Assembly (NCBI GenBank): GCA_031216915.1
Contig: CM062296.1
Location: forward strand, 453,158,287 to 453,222,286
Length of the DNA: 64,000 nt
From: Pictodentalium vernedei
Taxonomy: Eukaryota; Mollusca; Scaphopoda; Dentaliida; Dentaliidae
Direction of reading: 5' to 3'
The notes beneath the pieces are model-generated. The model saw only the letters and a list, made by a program, of their open reading frames with translations. It was not told the DNA's origin and did no database searches. Positions within the stretch are counted from its first letter, which is position 1. Each line of letters begins with the position of its first letter. Below are positions 1 through 12,643 of this stretch, in pieces. A program made the position numbers and the translations under genes.

Positions 1-3000
1 TGGGAGAATTTAGGGAAAGTCCCTTGACGTGGGGTCGCCATTTTGTGGAGTCTTATACCGCCATGCAGACTGTTGGTCAGTCTGCATGCAGTCCATGGAA
101 TCTCGGCTATAGAATAGTATTCTGCCGGGCGTCAGTTAACCGGCAGAATGTTCTGGTGAATTGTGCAATTTCACAACTCAGCATCCCCAGATATCTGGAG
201 GAGTCTCACCAGGTACATGTGATTTGTTGGACAGTCTGAACACCAACGTCGCAGGAAGAACTGCCGAATGTTATTGTTCCATCTATCAACAAATCCTACA
301 ATTTTACTGCTTGTTGACAATATTGGCCTGCAAAGGTATGCCTAATATTGTCAACAGAACATCTGGCGTATACCCACAGAGTACCCCTGTAATCTGGTCG
401 CCAGTTAATACAATTCCATGTAATTTCTTGTATGTTCAAATTTTGTTAATAAACCTTGAGTGCACTGAGTTGCCAAATAAATCCCCATACCACTTTTATG
501 AGCCATAGCTCTTACCTCGAGCTGGTGAGCTCGATTTACCCCTGTGGGCTCACTTCGCAACATGGGGTAGTCCACTTAATATTCTCAACATGCAGCCTTA
601 GGATACCACACACATCCAGTCATCAGCCAACAAGCTTGATGAAATTATGACTTATCATATTCCTGCTTGGAAGAAAATCAATTTTGAAATTATCTGAGAT
701 AATAAAATGAAATTTAGAGGAGGCTGAAGCTAAACGAATGTGGGTTGGGTGGCACAAATTTCCAAGACTATCTTGGTTCGGCCCAGTGGGAGAAAAGTTG
801 CAATCGTATGTCGGCAAATGTACGATTACCCGCAAACGTCTCTTCTTTGCTTGACTTGCCCAAACGAGAGAGGCCATGGAATACAATACTTGAGTAGAGA
901 TATTTGCAAAATTCCACGTTTGTAAGAAGATACGATATCTACAACTTCAAAAGTTATTAGATTCGTTTCAAGATTGGATTGGATTCGATTCGAAATCCTG
1001 GCTGGTTCGATTCTAGATTCTTCATGGCCCTAATTTTTATAATCAACGTGCATATGGTTGTAGATTAAAAAAAATTACTTGGTTATTATTATACAATTAT
1101 GGACTTTTGTGGTGGTGAATATGATGTGATGTGAACCTAAACAACGTATATTGACCGAGGCGTTAGCCGAGGTCAATATAAGTTTTTTAGGTTCATATCA
1201 CTTCATATTTACCACCACAAAAGTCCATAACTGTTTTATTGTGTACACCATTCTCCAAAAAATCCCAGTCTTCTATTTGTCAATTAAAAGTTCAATTATA
1301 TCAACCAGAAATACTTTTATTTATCAATAAAATAGTTATCATCTGCAGAATAACATGAAAATAAACAATGTTACAGAAATTAAGTCGGTTGAAATAGAAC
1401 TAGAGAGGAGATTTCCAAAAGCTATATTTAGAAAGTTAATATTCACTGGAAAACCGGTGTACATGAATTTTTGAGACCCAGTCACGTGCATAAGATCCAG
1501 CCAATAGAAATGTGGTTATTTAAAAAGTATGTAATATAATAATATTAAACAATGCCCCGGTACAATGAAGTCAAGCAAAATATCAGTATAGTATTTTTTT
1601 AATTACTTTAATGACTGTTCCTTATTACAAGGTCCATAAGGGACACAGAGCATATTTAAAAAAATAAGTTTGAAGATGTTTAATTCGAAATCGCAAATTG
1701 GGTTAATGTTCCCTATAACAACCAACTGCAATGGAATGAAATTCCAAAGCAATGGATTAATGTTCACCATAACCCCATATATACCAGCAGCCCACAATAT
1801 CGAGCAGAGAATACGCTCTACCATGGGCGTAAATATAGGTGGACAACGACTTTCCTCCAAAAACACACACGCACCAATGGTTTGTGGGGGAATTTTAGGC
1901 TTGTAGTCTTTATTAAATTAATTTTCAAATTGGACAGTGTTCACTGTCTGTTGTAAGAAATAAAAATGAGATTGCATATGTTTTACATCCATTTTTTCAG
2001 ACATTGTCCATTATCGGTTACCGATATTACCGATACAACCTTGTCCAATAAAGGGATCAAGACCATACTGTCGATGCAATGCGCCGCCGAGTGCCAGTTA
2101 TAGTGATATGTGGCTGTGCAGCGCATCCATAATGTCTGTCGAAAATATTTTGGTCCCACATCACCTCAATACACAGCTATCGACGTCGGTGGACCATGCT
2201 CTCTATAATTGAATTAAAATATAATCCGGAACCAAAAATAATTAGGCGATAGCAAGGCCTACAAAAGTTAACAATATGTTTCTCAGGTCCTCCTGTGTAG
2301 TCCTTTTGGCTGCCGTATGATCTCTTGTTATAACAAATGCAAACTTAAAAAATAAGTATTAAATGGTTTATGTCTGATATTTTATCCAAGTTAATAAAAG
2401 TGATAAATTTGTCCGTTGAGTGCAACAAGGCTTTGCAATGCTTTAGCATGGATGGTGGTGTATTTCTCCAATTGCACTCAAGGGATGAAATACACCCCCA
2501 CCCATGCTATTCTGTAGATTGTGAGGCCTAAACATAAAACTAACCAAGAACCTGAACTTTTGATAACAAAGAAATAATTACAAAAATATACAACCGGACG
2601 ACCGCATGCAATTTTACCAAAATGGCTTGGGGGCCTAATCCCGCCGTATTTTTTACTGCACCCAGATTATCGCCAGAACCTTCGAAATGGTAGCTAAAGC
2701 TTTTACATACAATTCTCTGAGGAAAAAACTGGGATAAACACGGATTTCCTTCATGAAGGTGATCATGAGTCAGATTTTGAACAAAGTTTCAACAAGTTCC
2801 CCAACTCCGATTCAGTTTGGTTCAAACTCAGTAAATCTTTCACAAATTGATGTCATTGTTTTTTTTTATATCTGCGCACATGTTATTCTTTTCTGTCAGT
2901 ACTAAAACGAGGCAGGTGCATTGTCAATTAATTTAATTTTAATTTTTTTTATTTTTATTAAAATTATTGGGGGGTAACTTTTCCAAGTGCACTTTGAACA

Positions 3001-3827
3001 TCCACCTCGTTCAATGTCAGTATATTTTTCATTATTTTGCTTCCATCTAAAAGGATAAAAAAATTCGAAATAAAATTTCCGAACAGATGTTTGCAACTTA
3101 TAGATGTGAAATTGTACGCAGACGTTTTTGAAAGAAATGAAAACAGAGAGCGAAACGCAATACGAGAATTACACATCGTATCTTCAAGAACTTTTATTTG
3201 TGAAATAATCACAAAAATTATCAAGTTCTCTCGATGTAAATATATTCCAGATTTACGTTACCGTACTCGATCCCATGTGGCATCACTTTAGTGAAAGAGG
3301 TCCATTAAATGTCAATCATATAAAACTCGGTTCCACTTTTTGGAAATAGGGGCGTGATTATGAAATATGGGACGATCTGCAACTCTCCAGATTGATATCT
3401 TTGAGAGCAATTATAGTCATTGGCTGGGAAATCGTATACGTCATCGGTAACGACGTATTTCCTAGTATTTGACAGATTTTGTGGTGCATATATTGCAAAT
3501 ACACCAAAATTTCAACTAAACGTGTACGTTTGATGATGTTTCCTCCATACTGAGTGTGTTCTCTGTGGATAATAGGTGTCGACGTAAAAAGGATTCCCTT
3601 GTCATCTCTCGAAGCCAATTAGCGAAAAGAACCCATTAACATCTGTGTTGAGATTTTTACTATCGCGTTTCAGAGTTTGGAACCATGTTCTAGTAAATAA
3701 ACGAATGTAATTGCATTTATTTTGAGTCGGTTTCCCAGGTAAGGAAGGTGTTATCTAAAATTTGGCGTGTGAGTGATTTCAACTGGAGATAACAGCGGTA
3801 AACCTTGAAAACACTTGAATCTACAAG
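1..3827. other. Upstream flank of the MyoD gene, no other gene seen
   Basis: No coding region is supported here; open frames are short and unlike known proteins. The stretch contains one clear fold-back (1098-1230) and an AT-rich tract near 2920-2960. A consensus splice donor CAG|GTAAGG at about 3737-3742 could close an untranslated exon, but no matching acceptor before the ATG is convincing. Promoter and transcription start are not identifiable by eye. The last kilobase is free of recognisable repeats and is the likeliest place for the promoter (inference). Confidence 0.55.
1098..1230. repeat. Fold-back sequence, arms about 65 bases
   Basis: TTATGGACTTTTGTGGTGGT on the left is mirrored by ACCACCACAAAAGTCCATAA on the right. 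Arms join at TTGACCGAGGCGTTAGCCGA with about seven mismatches. Confidence 0.85.
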
Positions 3828-4667
3828 ATGATGATGATGGCAGATTATCGAAGTTGCAGATATGACCATACCGCCCAAAACTTTAACAGCAATTCTTTTC
3901 CTGGTGTAGACATGTCAGATGTAAGACAGATTACGGACATTTCGTATTCACATCCCGCTGGGAGCCAAAACTTTTATTTCCCTCCTTCTGGGGGTTATCA
4001 CAGACCATATGAACGGCAGTATCAGGAATTGTACGCGGGTTATCAGAACAACATAACGAGTCCACATCACAACTTTTATGGCATGCATCCCACAGATTTT
4101 CCTTCAAAGAACTCATCATCAATTGATAAAGAAAAAGTTAATCCAAGCAAAAAGCAAGAAAAAGTCGAGGAGAAGGAAAGCAAGGGAGATAATGTAAGCT
4201 GTGACAGTCCTAAGAAAGCTGACTCTGTGGACGATTCAATGAACGACTCCGATATGTGCGCTTCCCCAAACGGAGAGGATATAGACGTTAAGAAGGATTT
4301 GAGTGATGATTCGGACGATGACGACGAACATGTGCCACATGTCCTGGCACCTGGTTATCACGGACCAAATCGCAGGTGTCTGCTTTGGGCCTGTAAAGCG
4401 TGTAAGAAGAAGACTGTTACAATCGATAGAAGGAAAGCAGCGACAATGAGGGAGAGAAGGAGGCTAAGAAAAGTGAATGAAGCTTTCGAAACACTGAAAA
4501 GGCGAACATGCCCAAATCCAAATCAGAGACTTCCAAAAGTTGAAATTCTTAGAAACGCTATTGAGTATATTGAAAGTTTGGAAGAACTGTTACACGGCAA
4601 TCGAGTGAACCGGACTGAGGAAAGCTGTGGTGAGACCGGGTCCACGAGTAGCAATTCCGATTACATG
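3828..4667 (+). CDS. MyoD: MyoD-family myogenic bHLH factor, exon 1 (residues 1-280)
   Basis: This exon encodes the DNA-binding part of a muscle-determination transcription factor, expected to act in the nucleus as a heterodimer with an E-protein on CANNTG E-boxes. The N-terminus (1-100) is rich in Tyr, Asn and Ser, and residues 101-166 are charged with an acidic run at 161-167. The Cys/His-rich block at 168-192 contains [10 protein letters not shown], with Trp187 as in the family's PBX-contact motif. The bHLH spans about 200-255. Ala205, Thr206 and Lys215 match the myogenic residues A114, T115 and K124 of MyoD. Four ATGs in a row open the frame. The fourth, with A at -3 and G at +4, has the best context, so the true start could be up to three codons later. 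The exon ends ...SNSDYM at a phase-0 donor (ATG|gtaaga); reading on meets a stop four codons later. E-boxes lie at 3780-3785 and 3812-3817, and no TATA box is evident. Family identity is very secure; the subgroup within it is not resolved. Confidence 0.97.
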
Positions 4668-5250
4668 GTAAGATATTAAAAATTGTAATAATTTATAAAA
4701 GTCTTTAACTTTTCAGCCTTGATTTAAGGATTGGTATTTCCGTTCACATTCAGTGACCTGCATTGAAAAACTCCACATTTAAAATGAGCGGGGTGGGTTT
4801 GACCATTTATTATTAAAACTCTGCGGGTGTATTGATTATAATATTTGATGGTAGATCAATGAATTTGACGATGAATGAGTTAGTATTTGCAGTCTGCAGC
4901 CACACGGGTGATAGAGTGTAAATATTAATTTAACTACTCGGGAATGAATTCGGCTACTATCCGTCGTTATAAAATCAAGACCCATAAGGGCGACGTACTG
5001 TTAAGGGATCGCAAGGGGGTTAACAACCCCCGAATCGTCCCTGCGCACCTTCGGCGACCAAAAACCATTCCGCTTGCTTCACGTACTTGACAAGCTGTTT
5101 GTCATGTTCAGATGGGTGCTTTAGTTCAATGTCGGTCAGTTAATTTACTTTTCGTTTCGTGAAATAAAGTGACAAATAATTTACCCCTTACTTGAAGGTA
5201 ACGGTCATATCCGCCACCAGTATTCCCTGAAATCACAATTTAAATTTTCT

Positions 5251-5383
5251 TACACTTTAAAAGAAGTTGAGTTCAAAATAAACCCAAATCAACTGGGTTG
5301 AGTGAATATGAACCCAAATGGGTTCATATTCACTCAACCCAGTTGATTTGGGTTAAGTTTAACCCAATTGACTTTAGAGTGTG
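5251..5383. repeat. Fold-back element with ACACTTTAAA / TTTAGAGTGT ends
   Basis: The inner stem AACCCAAATCAACTGGGTTG, then AGTGAATATGAACCCA, is perfect about GGGTTCATATTC. Outer arms continue with mismatches to ACACTTTAAAAGAAGTTGAG. Confidence 0.85.
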
Positions 5384-5387
5384 TTCT

Positions 5388-5535
5388 AACTTACGCCTCA
5401 AAAACAAATCACCTCCCTTGGAACGAGCTCGTCCCAATGAGGAGTCGTAAGCTATATTTTTAGGCAAAATATAAACATATTTAGTAATCCAAGAATAATT
5501 TTGTAAGTGTCATCCTCCAGTAACGTGTGGTAAAA
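5388..5535. mobile_element. Family A remnant
   Basis: The fragments CTTGGAACGAGCTCGTCCC, gtaagctatatttttaggc and aagaataattttgtaagtgtc align with the core and right half of family A. Confidence 0.5.
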
Positions 5536-6790
5536 ATTTAATTAAATTTTTTTAAAAGCAATTTTTTATTATATGACGTCAAAGGCCGAACACTTTTTTT
5601 CTATTCCCTATAAAACCTTGTTTGTTACACACAAGGAAACGCACATTTGGAGATAGGCACTCTACATGATGTCTTTGCAAATTGAATTTCGTTTTTCCCT
5701 TTTTTGATTACATATCTCAAAATTAGTGAAAATCGTATTCTGTTTTGGAATCTTCGGCGTATTTATCGAGCTTTAAAATATAACGATGCAAACGCGAGTA
5801 TGAGATGGCGTTTCCGGAAATTTGAATTTTGTCCGTAAAAACAGTCGGCCTTTTTCGAAAACCCAAACGGTGGATTCATCTCTTAGAATGAAAAGAATAA
5901 AAAACAAAACTTCAAAAACATTCTAATTATTTTATAAGGTCGGCATTTGGGAAAATATGGCTCGCTTCAGTATAGTATCATGTATTACCGGGAATAAAAA
6001 TTGCAACATTTAAAAAAATTTATTTCCGAGAACTCTTTAAAAATAAAATTTAAAAAAAAAGTTGACTCTGTAGTAATTGTGCGAGTATACTGCGGCTCCC
6101 TGATATTAGCTTGTTGAACCCCTTCCACCCCCGAGTTGCTTTAGCATGTTCTCTTATACAGTACTATATGCAGCGGAATGGAAGAGTCTATTTCGCATTT
6201 TCGGGAGGCTCGATAATAATCAAATCTTACAGCACTAGGGAAGAAATTGTAAAAATGTTAATCCTCATTAACGCGCATTTGTAATCAGTTGATCCTATAG
6301 CCCTGTTGCTTTGGAATCAACCTTTCAAAAATTTTCATTTCCAATTTTATGTTTTTCTTTAAGCAGTAATGTACGAATATAGGATTGAATGGATCAACAC
6401 TGGGGTTCTGAACTTTTCACCAGTAACCAAAATATTCGGTACACAAACATCAACCATTTTTATTGTTAGCGTTCCCTTCTCGCTCTCTTATGCGGAATTT
6501 CCAGATAGATCCTTAAGAAAAATGATAGATTGTTACATTGTCGTTGGAAGAAAAAAAACTAGATTTGAAAAGACTGCAATCATAGCACAGTGTTTCCGGA
6601 AACAACCTGGAAGATAAATACGAAATATGCATGCATCTATGCCCCTCACCACAAAGATAGTTCCAACCCTTCATATTATTTTTTGGAACACTTTCTCATA
6701 AATGATACCATGTGTTGAAGATATCTTTGAAGGCAAACTTGGACCTAAATTGTTTTATGGTTATCCGCTATTTAATTCTGACTGGTGACA

Positions 6791-7040
6791 TACAGTATGG
6801 CCGCCGTAGACTGGTCACTTTCCACGGGTGGTCAATATTTCCACGGACACAATAATATTAGATTCCAAACACTAATTATAGGAACAATCTTCAAAAATTC
6901 AATTAATGAAGCACCAGGTACAACCCAGTGCTTCATTAATTAAATTTTGCTGATAGATGATTTTTATTACCTGGTAGACGTTTGCGTGGACATCACTGCC
7001 CATGCGTGGATTACGACCACTCCACAGGCACTGTACTGTA
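6791..7040. mobile_element. MITE, family D (TACAGT ends)
   Basis: It begins TACAGTATGGCCGCCGTAGA and ends CTGTACTGTA. Conserved inner blocks are CTGGTCACTTTCCACGGGTG, CCACGGACACAATAATATTA and CCTGGTAGACGTTTGCGTGG. The centre has inverted GAAGCACCAGGT / CCAGTGCTTC. Confidence 0.82.
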
Positions 7041-7500
7041 CACTTTAGAAAGGGCACGCGCGACAAAACAGAAACAGGGACGAGATTTTCAGTTTTGTAA
7101 AAACTGATTTCATTCTCTTTTAAGATTTTTTATTACTAATTTTTAATTTTTTGAATTTACCTGAAAATGGTCTGAAAGACCATTTTCATGTACATTCCAA
7201 GAAATAAAATGACCCCACGCCTTATTTGTGCAGTATATCACAAATTAAGACGCATAATGGGTAGTTTTGATACATTCCTCTTTTTCACAATACAATTTCA
7301 GTTTGTTTACATTTTTTCTAATTAGCTTAAGTCTCGTACCTGAACCACTGACAACTGAATTTCGCATTCTATACGAAAAAAACGAAGCTTTTTTTTAATT
7401 TTTTAATTCAGATACGGACTGGACTGTGAAAATATATACGTGTAGTTAATGAGAGACATAAAGATATATGAGTTTTACCTGGTAGTCTATCAACTTTGCA

Positions 7501-7855
7501 GGGCGCGTGGTGGCTTAGTGATCACAGCATTGAATTTCAAACCAAAAGCTCCAGCGGTAAATACGTTGTCTGCTTGGGCAAGCAACTTAATCCCAATTTA
7601 TTTATTTATTTGTGTTTAAGGTCGCATATTTGTGACCGTTAATCCCGATTGCCCACGTGGGAGCACGGTGGCGCTGTTTTCTAAGGCGTACTGCACGTGG
7701 GTGGTGCGCTTCCCTTCACGCAATGCTAACCCTGTCTGCGCGGAGTTAGTACGTTGCCGCTGCTGAGTGGTTCTCTTCGGGCACTCCAGATTCCACTATA
7801 CGTAGAACTATATGAGGCGAATTGAGTGGGCGTCTAAAGTGTCGTTAAACCTTAA

Positions 7856-7903
<48 letters not shown>
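7501..7903 (+). mobile_element. tRNA-headed SINE with (AAAT)n tail
   Basis: It opens with a GGGCGCGTGGTGGCTTAGTG head whose TGGCTTAGTG resembles an A box. The shared SINE body follows (TGGGCAAG, CCCGATTGCCCACGTGGG, GTACTGCACGTGG, CTCTTCGGGCACTCC, GTGTCGTTAAAC), and the copy ends in 12 or so AAAT units. The body is interrupted at 7595-7638 by a second, antisense SINE-tail insertion. Confidence 0.85.
7595..7638 (-). mobile_element. 44-base antisense SINE tail inserted inside another SINE
   Basis: The insert reads, on the minus strand, as the end of the SINE subtype at 21605-21963 (tgaccttaaacac followed by AAAT repeats). It is flanked by TTAATCCC at 7587-7594 and 7639-7646, an 8-base target duplication that is one copy in uninterrupted SINEs. 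Confidence 0.75.
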
Positions 7904-8003
7904 CGTTACAAAAAAGAGAGTGAATCAAATATGTCAATATGAACTTACAGAATTTTAAGAATCCTGGATTATGGATTTATTATGGCGTAGAAGCAATGCT
8001 CTT

Positions 8004-8246
8004 TTAACCCTTTACCTAACGTAACGGACAAAACCGGCCAGCGCTATTCTCAAAAATCGCCAATTAATTTTCATTATTTTTTTCATTTTTTGTCTCAAAA
8101 ACATAGGTTATGACCCCTCGTTGGAACGAGCTCGTTCCAACGAGGGGTCATAACCTATGTTTTTGAGACAAAAAATGAAAAAAAATAGTTATTCAAGAAT
8201 TATTTTTGCAAGTGTCGTCTGCTTTTCAGGTTAGGTAAAGGTTTAA
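8004..8246. mobile_element. TTAA fold-back MITE, family A
   Basis: Ends are TTAACCCTTTACCTAACGT and GGTTAGGTAAAGGTTTAA. The inner palindrome is centred near 8132 on GAACGAGCTCGTTC, with arms of about 60 bases containing CATAGGTTATGACCCCTCG. The sequences between termini and core differ on the two sides, so the element has an orientation. Confidence 0.9.
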
Positions 8247-8851
8247 GTTCACTCACGTTTCTAAAAATCAAAGGTCGATCGAATATTCTGCATGTCATGT
8301 GAATAGAGAACTCAAAGAATGTCTCAGATGCGCGTAAAAACCTCACAAGTTACAAAATTGGGTAAAAACGGTCGCCAAAATGGAAAAAGAACTTTGAATT
8401 TTTCCTCTCGCGGCTCGTAATTTACGCAATGGAGGCACTTCTTAACAAAATCTCAAAACATTGTCACATTCAGCTACAAAACACAGTCGTTTCATAAAAA
8501 TAAAATCTGAACATAGCAAAAATGAATGGAAGTACACAAAATACAGCTCTCTTACCCAACAATCCAATTTCCACCAAAAATTCAATTAAAATACGCAAAA
8601 ATAAATGACAAAGGGTAAATGAAAGATGAAAACAAAGCGAATAATTAATTTTCATGCACCTTGAAATGGGTTGGGGGTGTGGGGGGGGGGGGGCGGAATA
8701 TTTAAATGCTGTGTATTCTCCAGACAAAAAAAAATGTACATTAGCACATGTATACTGATCAATCCATTCACACATCAAGCAGCACTCATCAAGACTTGCG
8801 TACAGGAAAATTGGGAGGTTGTTCAACAAATAACACAATGGACAAATGATA

Positions 8852-8918
8852 GTTAAGGGAATCAGTAATGATTTAATCCAACTGCCCCATGGGGCGGTTG
8901 GATTAAATTATCACTAAC
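8852..8918. repeat. Short fold-back
   Basis: ATGATTTAATCCAACTGCCCC pairs with GGGGCGGTTGGATTAAATTAT about a two-base loop. TTAAGGG precedes it. Confidence 0.75.
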
Positions 8919-9547
8919 CCCCACAGATTAAAAATCGATTTACGAAGTCGCTATAATCCATATTGTATGTTGAAATCCCATTCGGCGTTGAAAGGGTCAA
9001 ATTTGGACATCATGGGAGGTATGTTGATAACTTAAGGCAACGATACTCCAAGTGTTCCGAAGAAGACAACGGTTCTTCGATAAATAGTTTTTCTTTTCTC
9101 TTTTCCCTCCTTCAGCACAACTTAAAATGTAAATGTGTCCCTACCTTGTTGGGAAAATATGCATTGTTGCTACGCGCAAAACGCGGGTTTCTATGATTTA
9201 ATTTTGACATTTGTAAAATGGAAATTCAATAATTAAATGCATTTACAAAATCAACCTTTGTGAAAAACAGAGAAGAAAAAAAGAAATTTTCGATATTTCA
9301 TCAACATTTTTTTAATTGTCAACTAATTTCGCTGTTATTATTTTTTATTCTTTTGAAAAAAATAAAAATAAATATCTCGAATGAAGATACGAAACACAAC
9401 GATTTTTTTTTATAAACTTTCCATTTTACTTATCTCAAAAACAGGATAGGGTTGTCAAATAGATCAGTTTCTTATTTTCTAAATACCCTTTAAATAAATT
9501 TTACTTCTTTAGCCTGGGTATTGTTATATAAAAAATCATTCTGGGCG

Positions 9548-10122
9548 GTGCCCTGAAAAATGGCGCAGGAAAAAATGGCACAGGAAAAAATGGCACAGGA
9601 AAAAATGGCACACTTTTTTGACACCCTAGGAAAAAATGGCACACCAAAAATGCTGTTTTTTGAAGGGGCGGAAAAAATGGCACACTTTCCCAGTTAGCTT
9701 TGGAAAAAAGGGCACTTTGTATGCTGCTGGCAGATATTCTTGCCAGGCCAGAAATACACTTGTCAACAAAAAAGACAGATCTCAGCCTTGGGTCAACAAA
9801 ATATATCCATGTGCATTTGATGAATCATTTCATAAATGCTTTCTGGGGTTCATTTGTTTGAATTTTTCATCAAATTCAGCCATGGCTGCTAGACAGCAGC
9901 CATAGCTGAATTTTATAAAAAAAAAATCAAAGACAATACTCAGCAGGTTTAGAGTTAAATGGCCTGTACCATTTTTTCCTACCAATTGTGCCATTTTTCC
10001 ATTTGATTTTGGAAGTGTGCCATTTTTCCTCCCCCCCCCCCCGTCCCATTTTTTCCTAGGGTGTGAAAAAAGTGTGCCATTTTTTCCTGTGCCATTTTTT
10101 CCTGTGCCATTCTTTCCTACAT
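9548..10122. repeat. Inverted repeat built of GGAAAAAATGGCACA units
   Basis: The left arm (about 9548-9711) contains GGAAAAAATGGCACA several times at 15-base spacing, then CTTTTTTGACACCCTAGG. The right arm (about 9958-10122) is its reverse complement with small changes and a C12 tract. A family E element sits between the arms. Confidence 0.85.
9711..9957. mobile_element. Family E MITE inside a larger inverted repeat
   Basis: The body runs from GTATGCTGCTGGCAGATATT to CAGCAGGTTTAGAGTTAA. The stem is CAGCCATGGCTGCT(aga)CAGCAGCCATAGCTG. It splits the inverted repeat at 9548-10122. Confidence 0.75.
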
Positions 10123-11941
10123 TCTTTTGGACTCTCGTAATTGAATCTTGTTGATACTTAATCCTGGTGTCCAATTCCATACCTTTTTGTAAGATTTAGG
10201 TTGTTATATTTTCTGTCGATGGTTCTAAAATATAAGAAACAAAATGAAAATCGATTTAAAAATTTATTTTGAGGGATATAAATTGAAATTCAAAAAGTAA
10301 AAAAAAATCGTCACTTTCAGAAAACAGCTTTTCAAGGTGCTGAATAAAAAACGTAAACTTATTCATTAACACTTGCTTAACATAACGCCACCGCATTTGG
10401 GTGCATTAGTCATATTTTGGTGAGAGTTTACTGTGGATTTATCAAAATTACCTACAATAATTTGTGTAGAATGTACTTGAATGGTCGGTAAATTTTCAGT
10501 TGTTGCCTGCTGATAATTCTTTTGAGACTCAACGTTAAGCTAATACATGACGCGAGAACGGTTGATCAGATCATTGAGAAACTTGATCAGTTCACTTTTG
10601 TTAATTGTAAACAATCAAATGAATGATTATTAGATCACAAGAACCTTCCATTTGAACCGTTCGTATCATATTAAACTATCATATATTAAATTAGCAGTAT
10701 AGGATTAATGAAGGAAATGTGTTGGCCAATAAAATTACCTCTGGCTTCCAGACCTGTTTAACATGCAATTTATCAAATTGTGCTCTTTATTTCAGTTTGC
10801 TCAACTGATATTAGTTTTTCACTTTTCATCCACATCTTAGCTCAAACGAGGGACTGGAGGGTGCATGGCGGCACACTTCTTTGTCTTTCCGGCAGCGTCA
10901 CTCTTTGGATTCATATTGTACTGACGGTGTACCTTCCTATCTGATGTTGATTTGAAACTGCTGTACTCTGTACCGAGAGAGACACTCTCCGTGCTGGCGA
11001 AATATCTGTATGCAGTTTTCGAACAGAACCATGCCACGTAGATCACAGGGGCGGTGAACAAGAGAGAGAGAGAGAGAGGGGGGGGGGGGCTTGGGCTTCA
11101 TTTACCCCTCCCCCATGCACTCTCATTTTTTTGCCGGGCCATGTTTTTTTGTATGCATATATTTTAACACAACGAATGACTGGTGAAACAAGGGGCGGAT
11201 CCATAGCGTCCCCCATATTTTCGCCCGCTATGTACTGGCTCAGTTTCGGTGGCTTTCGGGTCATTTTTTTGCAGTAAGTGGCAGCAAACGTTAAAATGTA
11301 TACAGTCTGTTAAAAAATCGGTTAACTGAAATAGATCGTAATCTTACAGACATACAAGTACCAAATCCACCCCAGACAAGATAATCCACAGACAGAATAA
11401 TTGCTGTTAACGTCTGGTAACGCATACAGGCGAGGTCTATTTACCAGCTTTGGTCGTTACGACCAAAGCCGATAAATATACTTCACCTGCATGTTTTACC
11501 GACGCTTTTTAACGGCTCTCGAAGTGTGAAATCTTTCAAATACATCTCCTGAAAAATCTCAAAATATCCGGTACGATCCACACACACTTTGAAAATCGTT
11601 CCGTCGCCCCTGGATCAGGAAACATATTCATCACCGGAGGGGGGAAGGGGGCGGGGGCAAACAAAGGTGTTAATATAGGTTGTAGCCCTTCCATTGTAAT
11701 CCTGTCAAATATTTTAAACTCAGAACAAAATAAACGCGGAAGTAAACAAACGCACAAGATTCATTGAAACTAGAAACAGAAACTGTAGCACAATTATACT
11801 GTAAAAAAACCCAAAACAATTACACATGTGATGAGAAAAAGATGCGGGTAAAAGTGTTTGTTGTTTGGCCTCCAATATAAAAAAATAACACCTTTCATGT
11901 TATTCCAACGACATTCACTGGAATAGTCCTTATTTAAATTT

Positions 11942-12010
11942 CGGGTAGAGCCATTAATATTTGCAAGCTGCTGCCACATGGCTGCAGCTTGCAAATACTA
12001 ATTGGTTAAC
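11942..12010. mobile_element. Hairpin core with family B flanks but a different stem
   Basis: GTAGAGCCATTAATATT and ACTAATTGGTTAA correspond to the family B flanks. The stem is instead TTGCAAGCTGC...GCTGCAGCTTGCAA. Outer ends are not securely placed. Confidence 0.55.
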
Positions 12011-12643
12011 CCAAAACTGTAAGTGAGTATCATCTAATATTATGACGTAATAACATTTGCGCTCAAACACAAAAATCCGCCGTGGAATGGATTAGCCGTG
12101 CCAAGGACTAAAATAAAGTTTCCCCAAACTCAGACAAATTTCAATTTCGTAATTATCATACATTATATATTATATTGAAAAAAATATTAATTATTTTTTT
12201 ACAATTTGACATTAGACTTTTCATATTAAAGACAAGTCTATTCTGTGTGTTTCTCTCATTACCAAATGCGAATCTATATAATCAGTATTTATGTGGGGGT
12301 CTTATTTTATTGTATCTAAATTAAATTGCAGTTGTTGGTTTATTAGGGTTCTAATACTGTTTTTTTTTGTTACAGTTGCGCCGTCTTCCGTATTTTTTTC
12401 ACAATTTCTGATGTTTCAGCGCTGCACCTATATGCAGTTCATTATGTTGCCCAAAATGTTCTATGTTGAAATGAAAGTTCGTTGCGGACGTTTTAGGCTC
12501 TGAAATGCGGTTAAAATATATACATATACATATTAAAAGATATTTTCGAGAACGAAAACTATCTTTAGTGAATATATTTGTGGTTGAGTGCAACTATTAA
12601 GTCAAATTTTCATAATCTTACAAACGTTTTACATATGTAACAA

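Noticed and set aside
950..1035. A hAT end (GATTGGATTGGATTCGATTC ... CATGGCCCTA)
   Set aside because: The right-end-like sequence has no matching left end or 8-base duplication that I could find.
3728..3745. An upstream non-coding exon ending at CAG|GTAAGG
   Set aside because: The donor is a good match, but no acceptor before the ATG is convincing, so it may be chance.
9501..10180. Frames encoding FFPVP and GKNGT repeats, like a low-complexity protein
   Set aside because: Both come from the 15-base GGAAAAAATGGCACA unit read on the minus strand; the DNA is an inverted repeat with a MITE inside.
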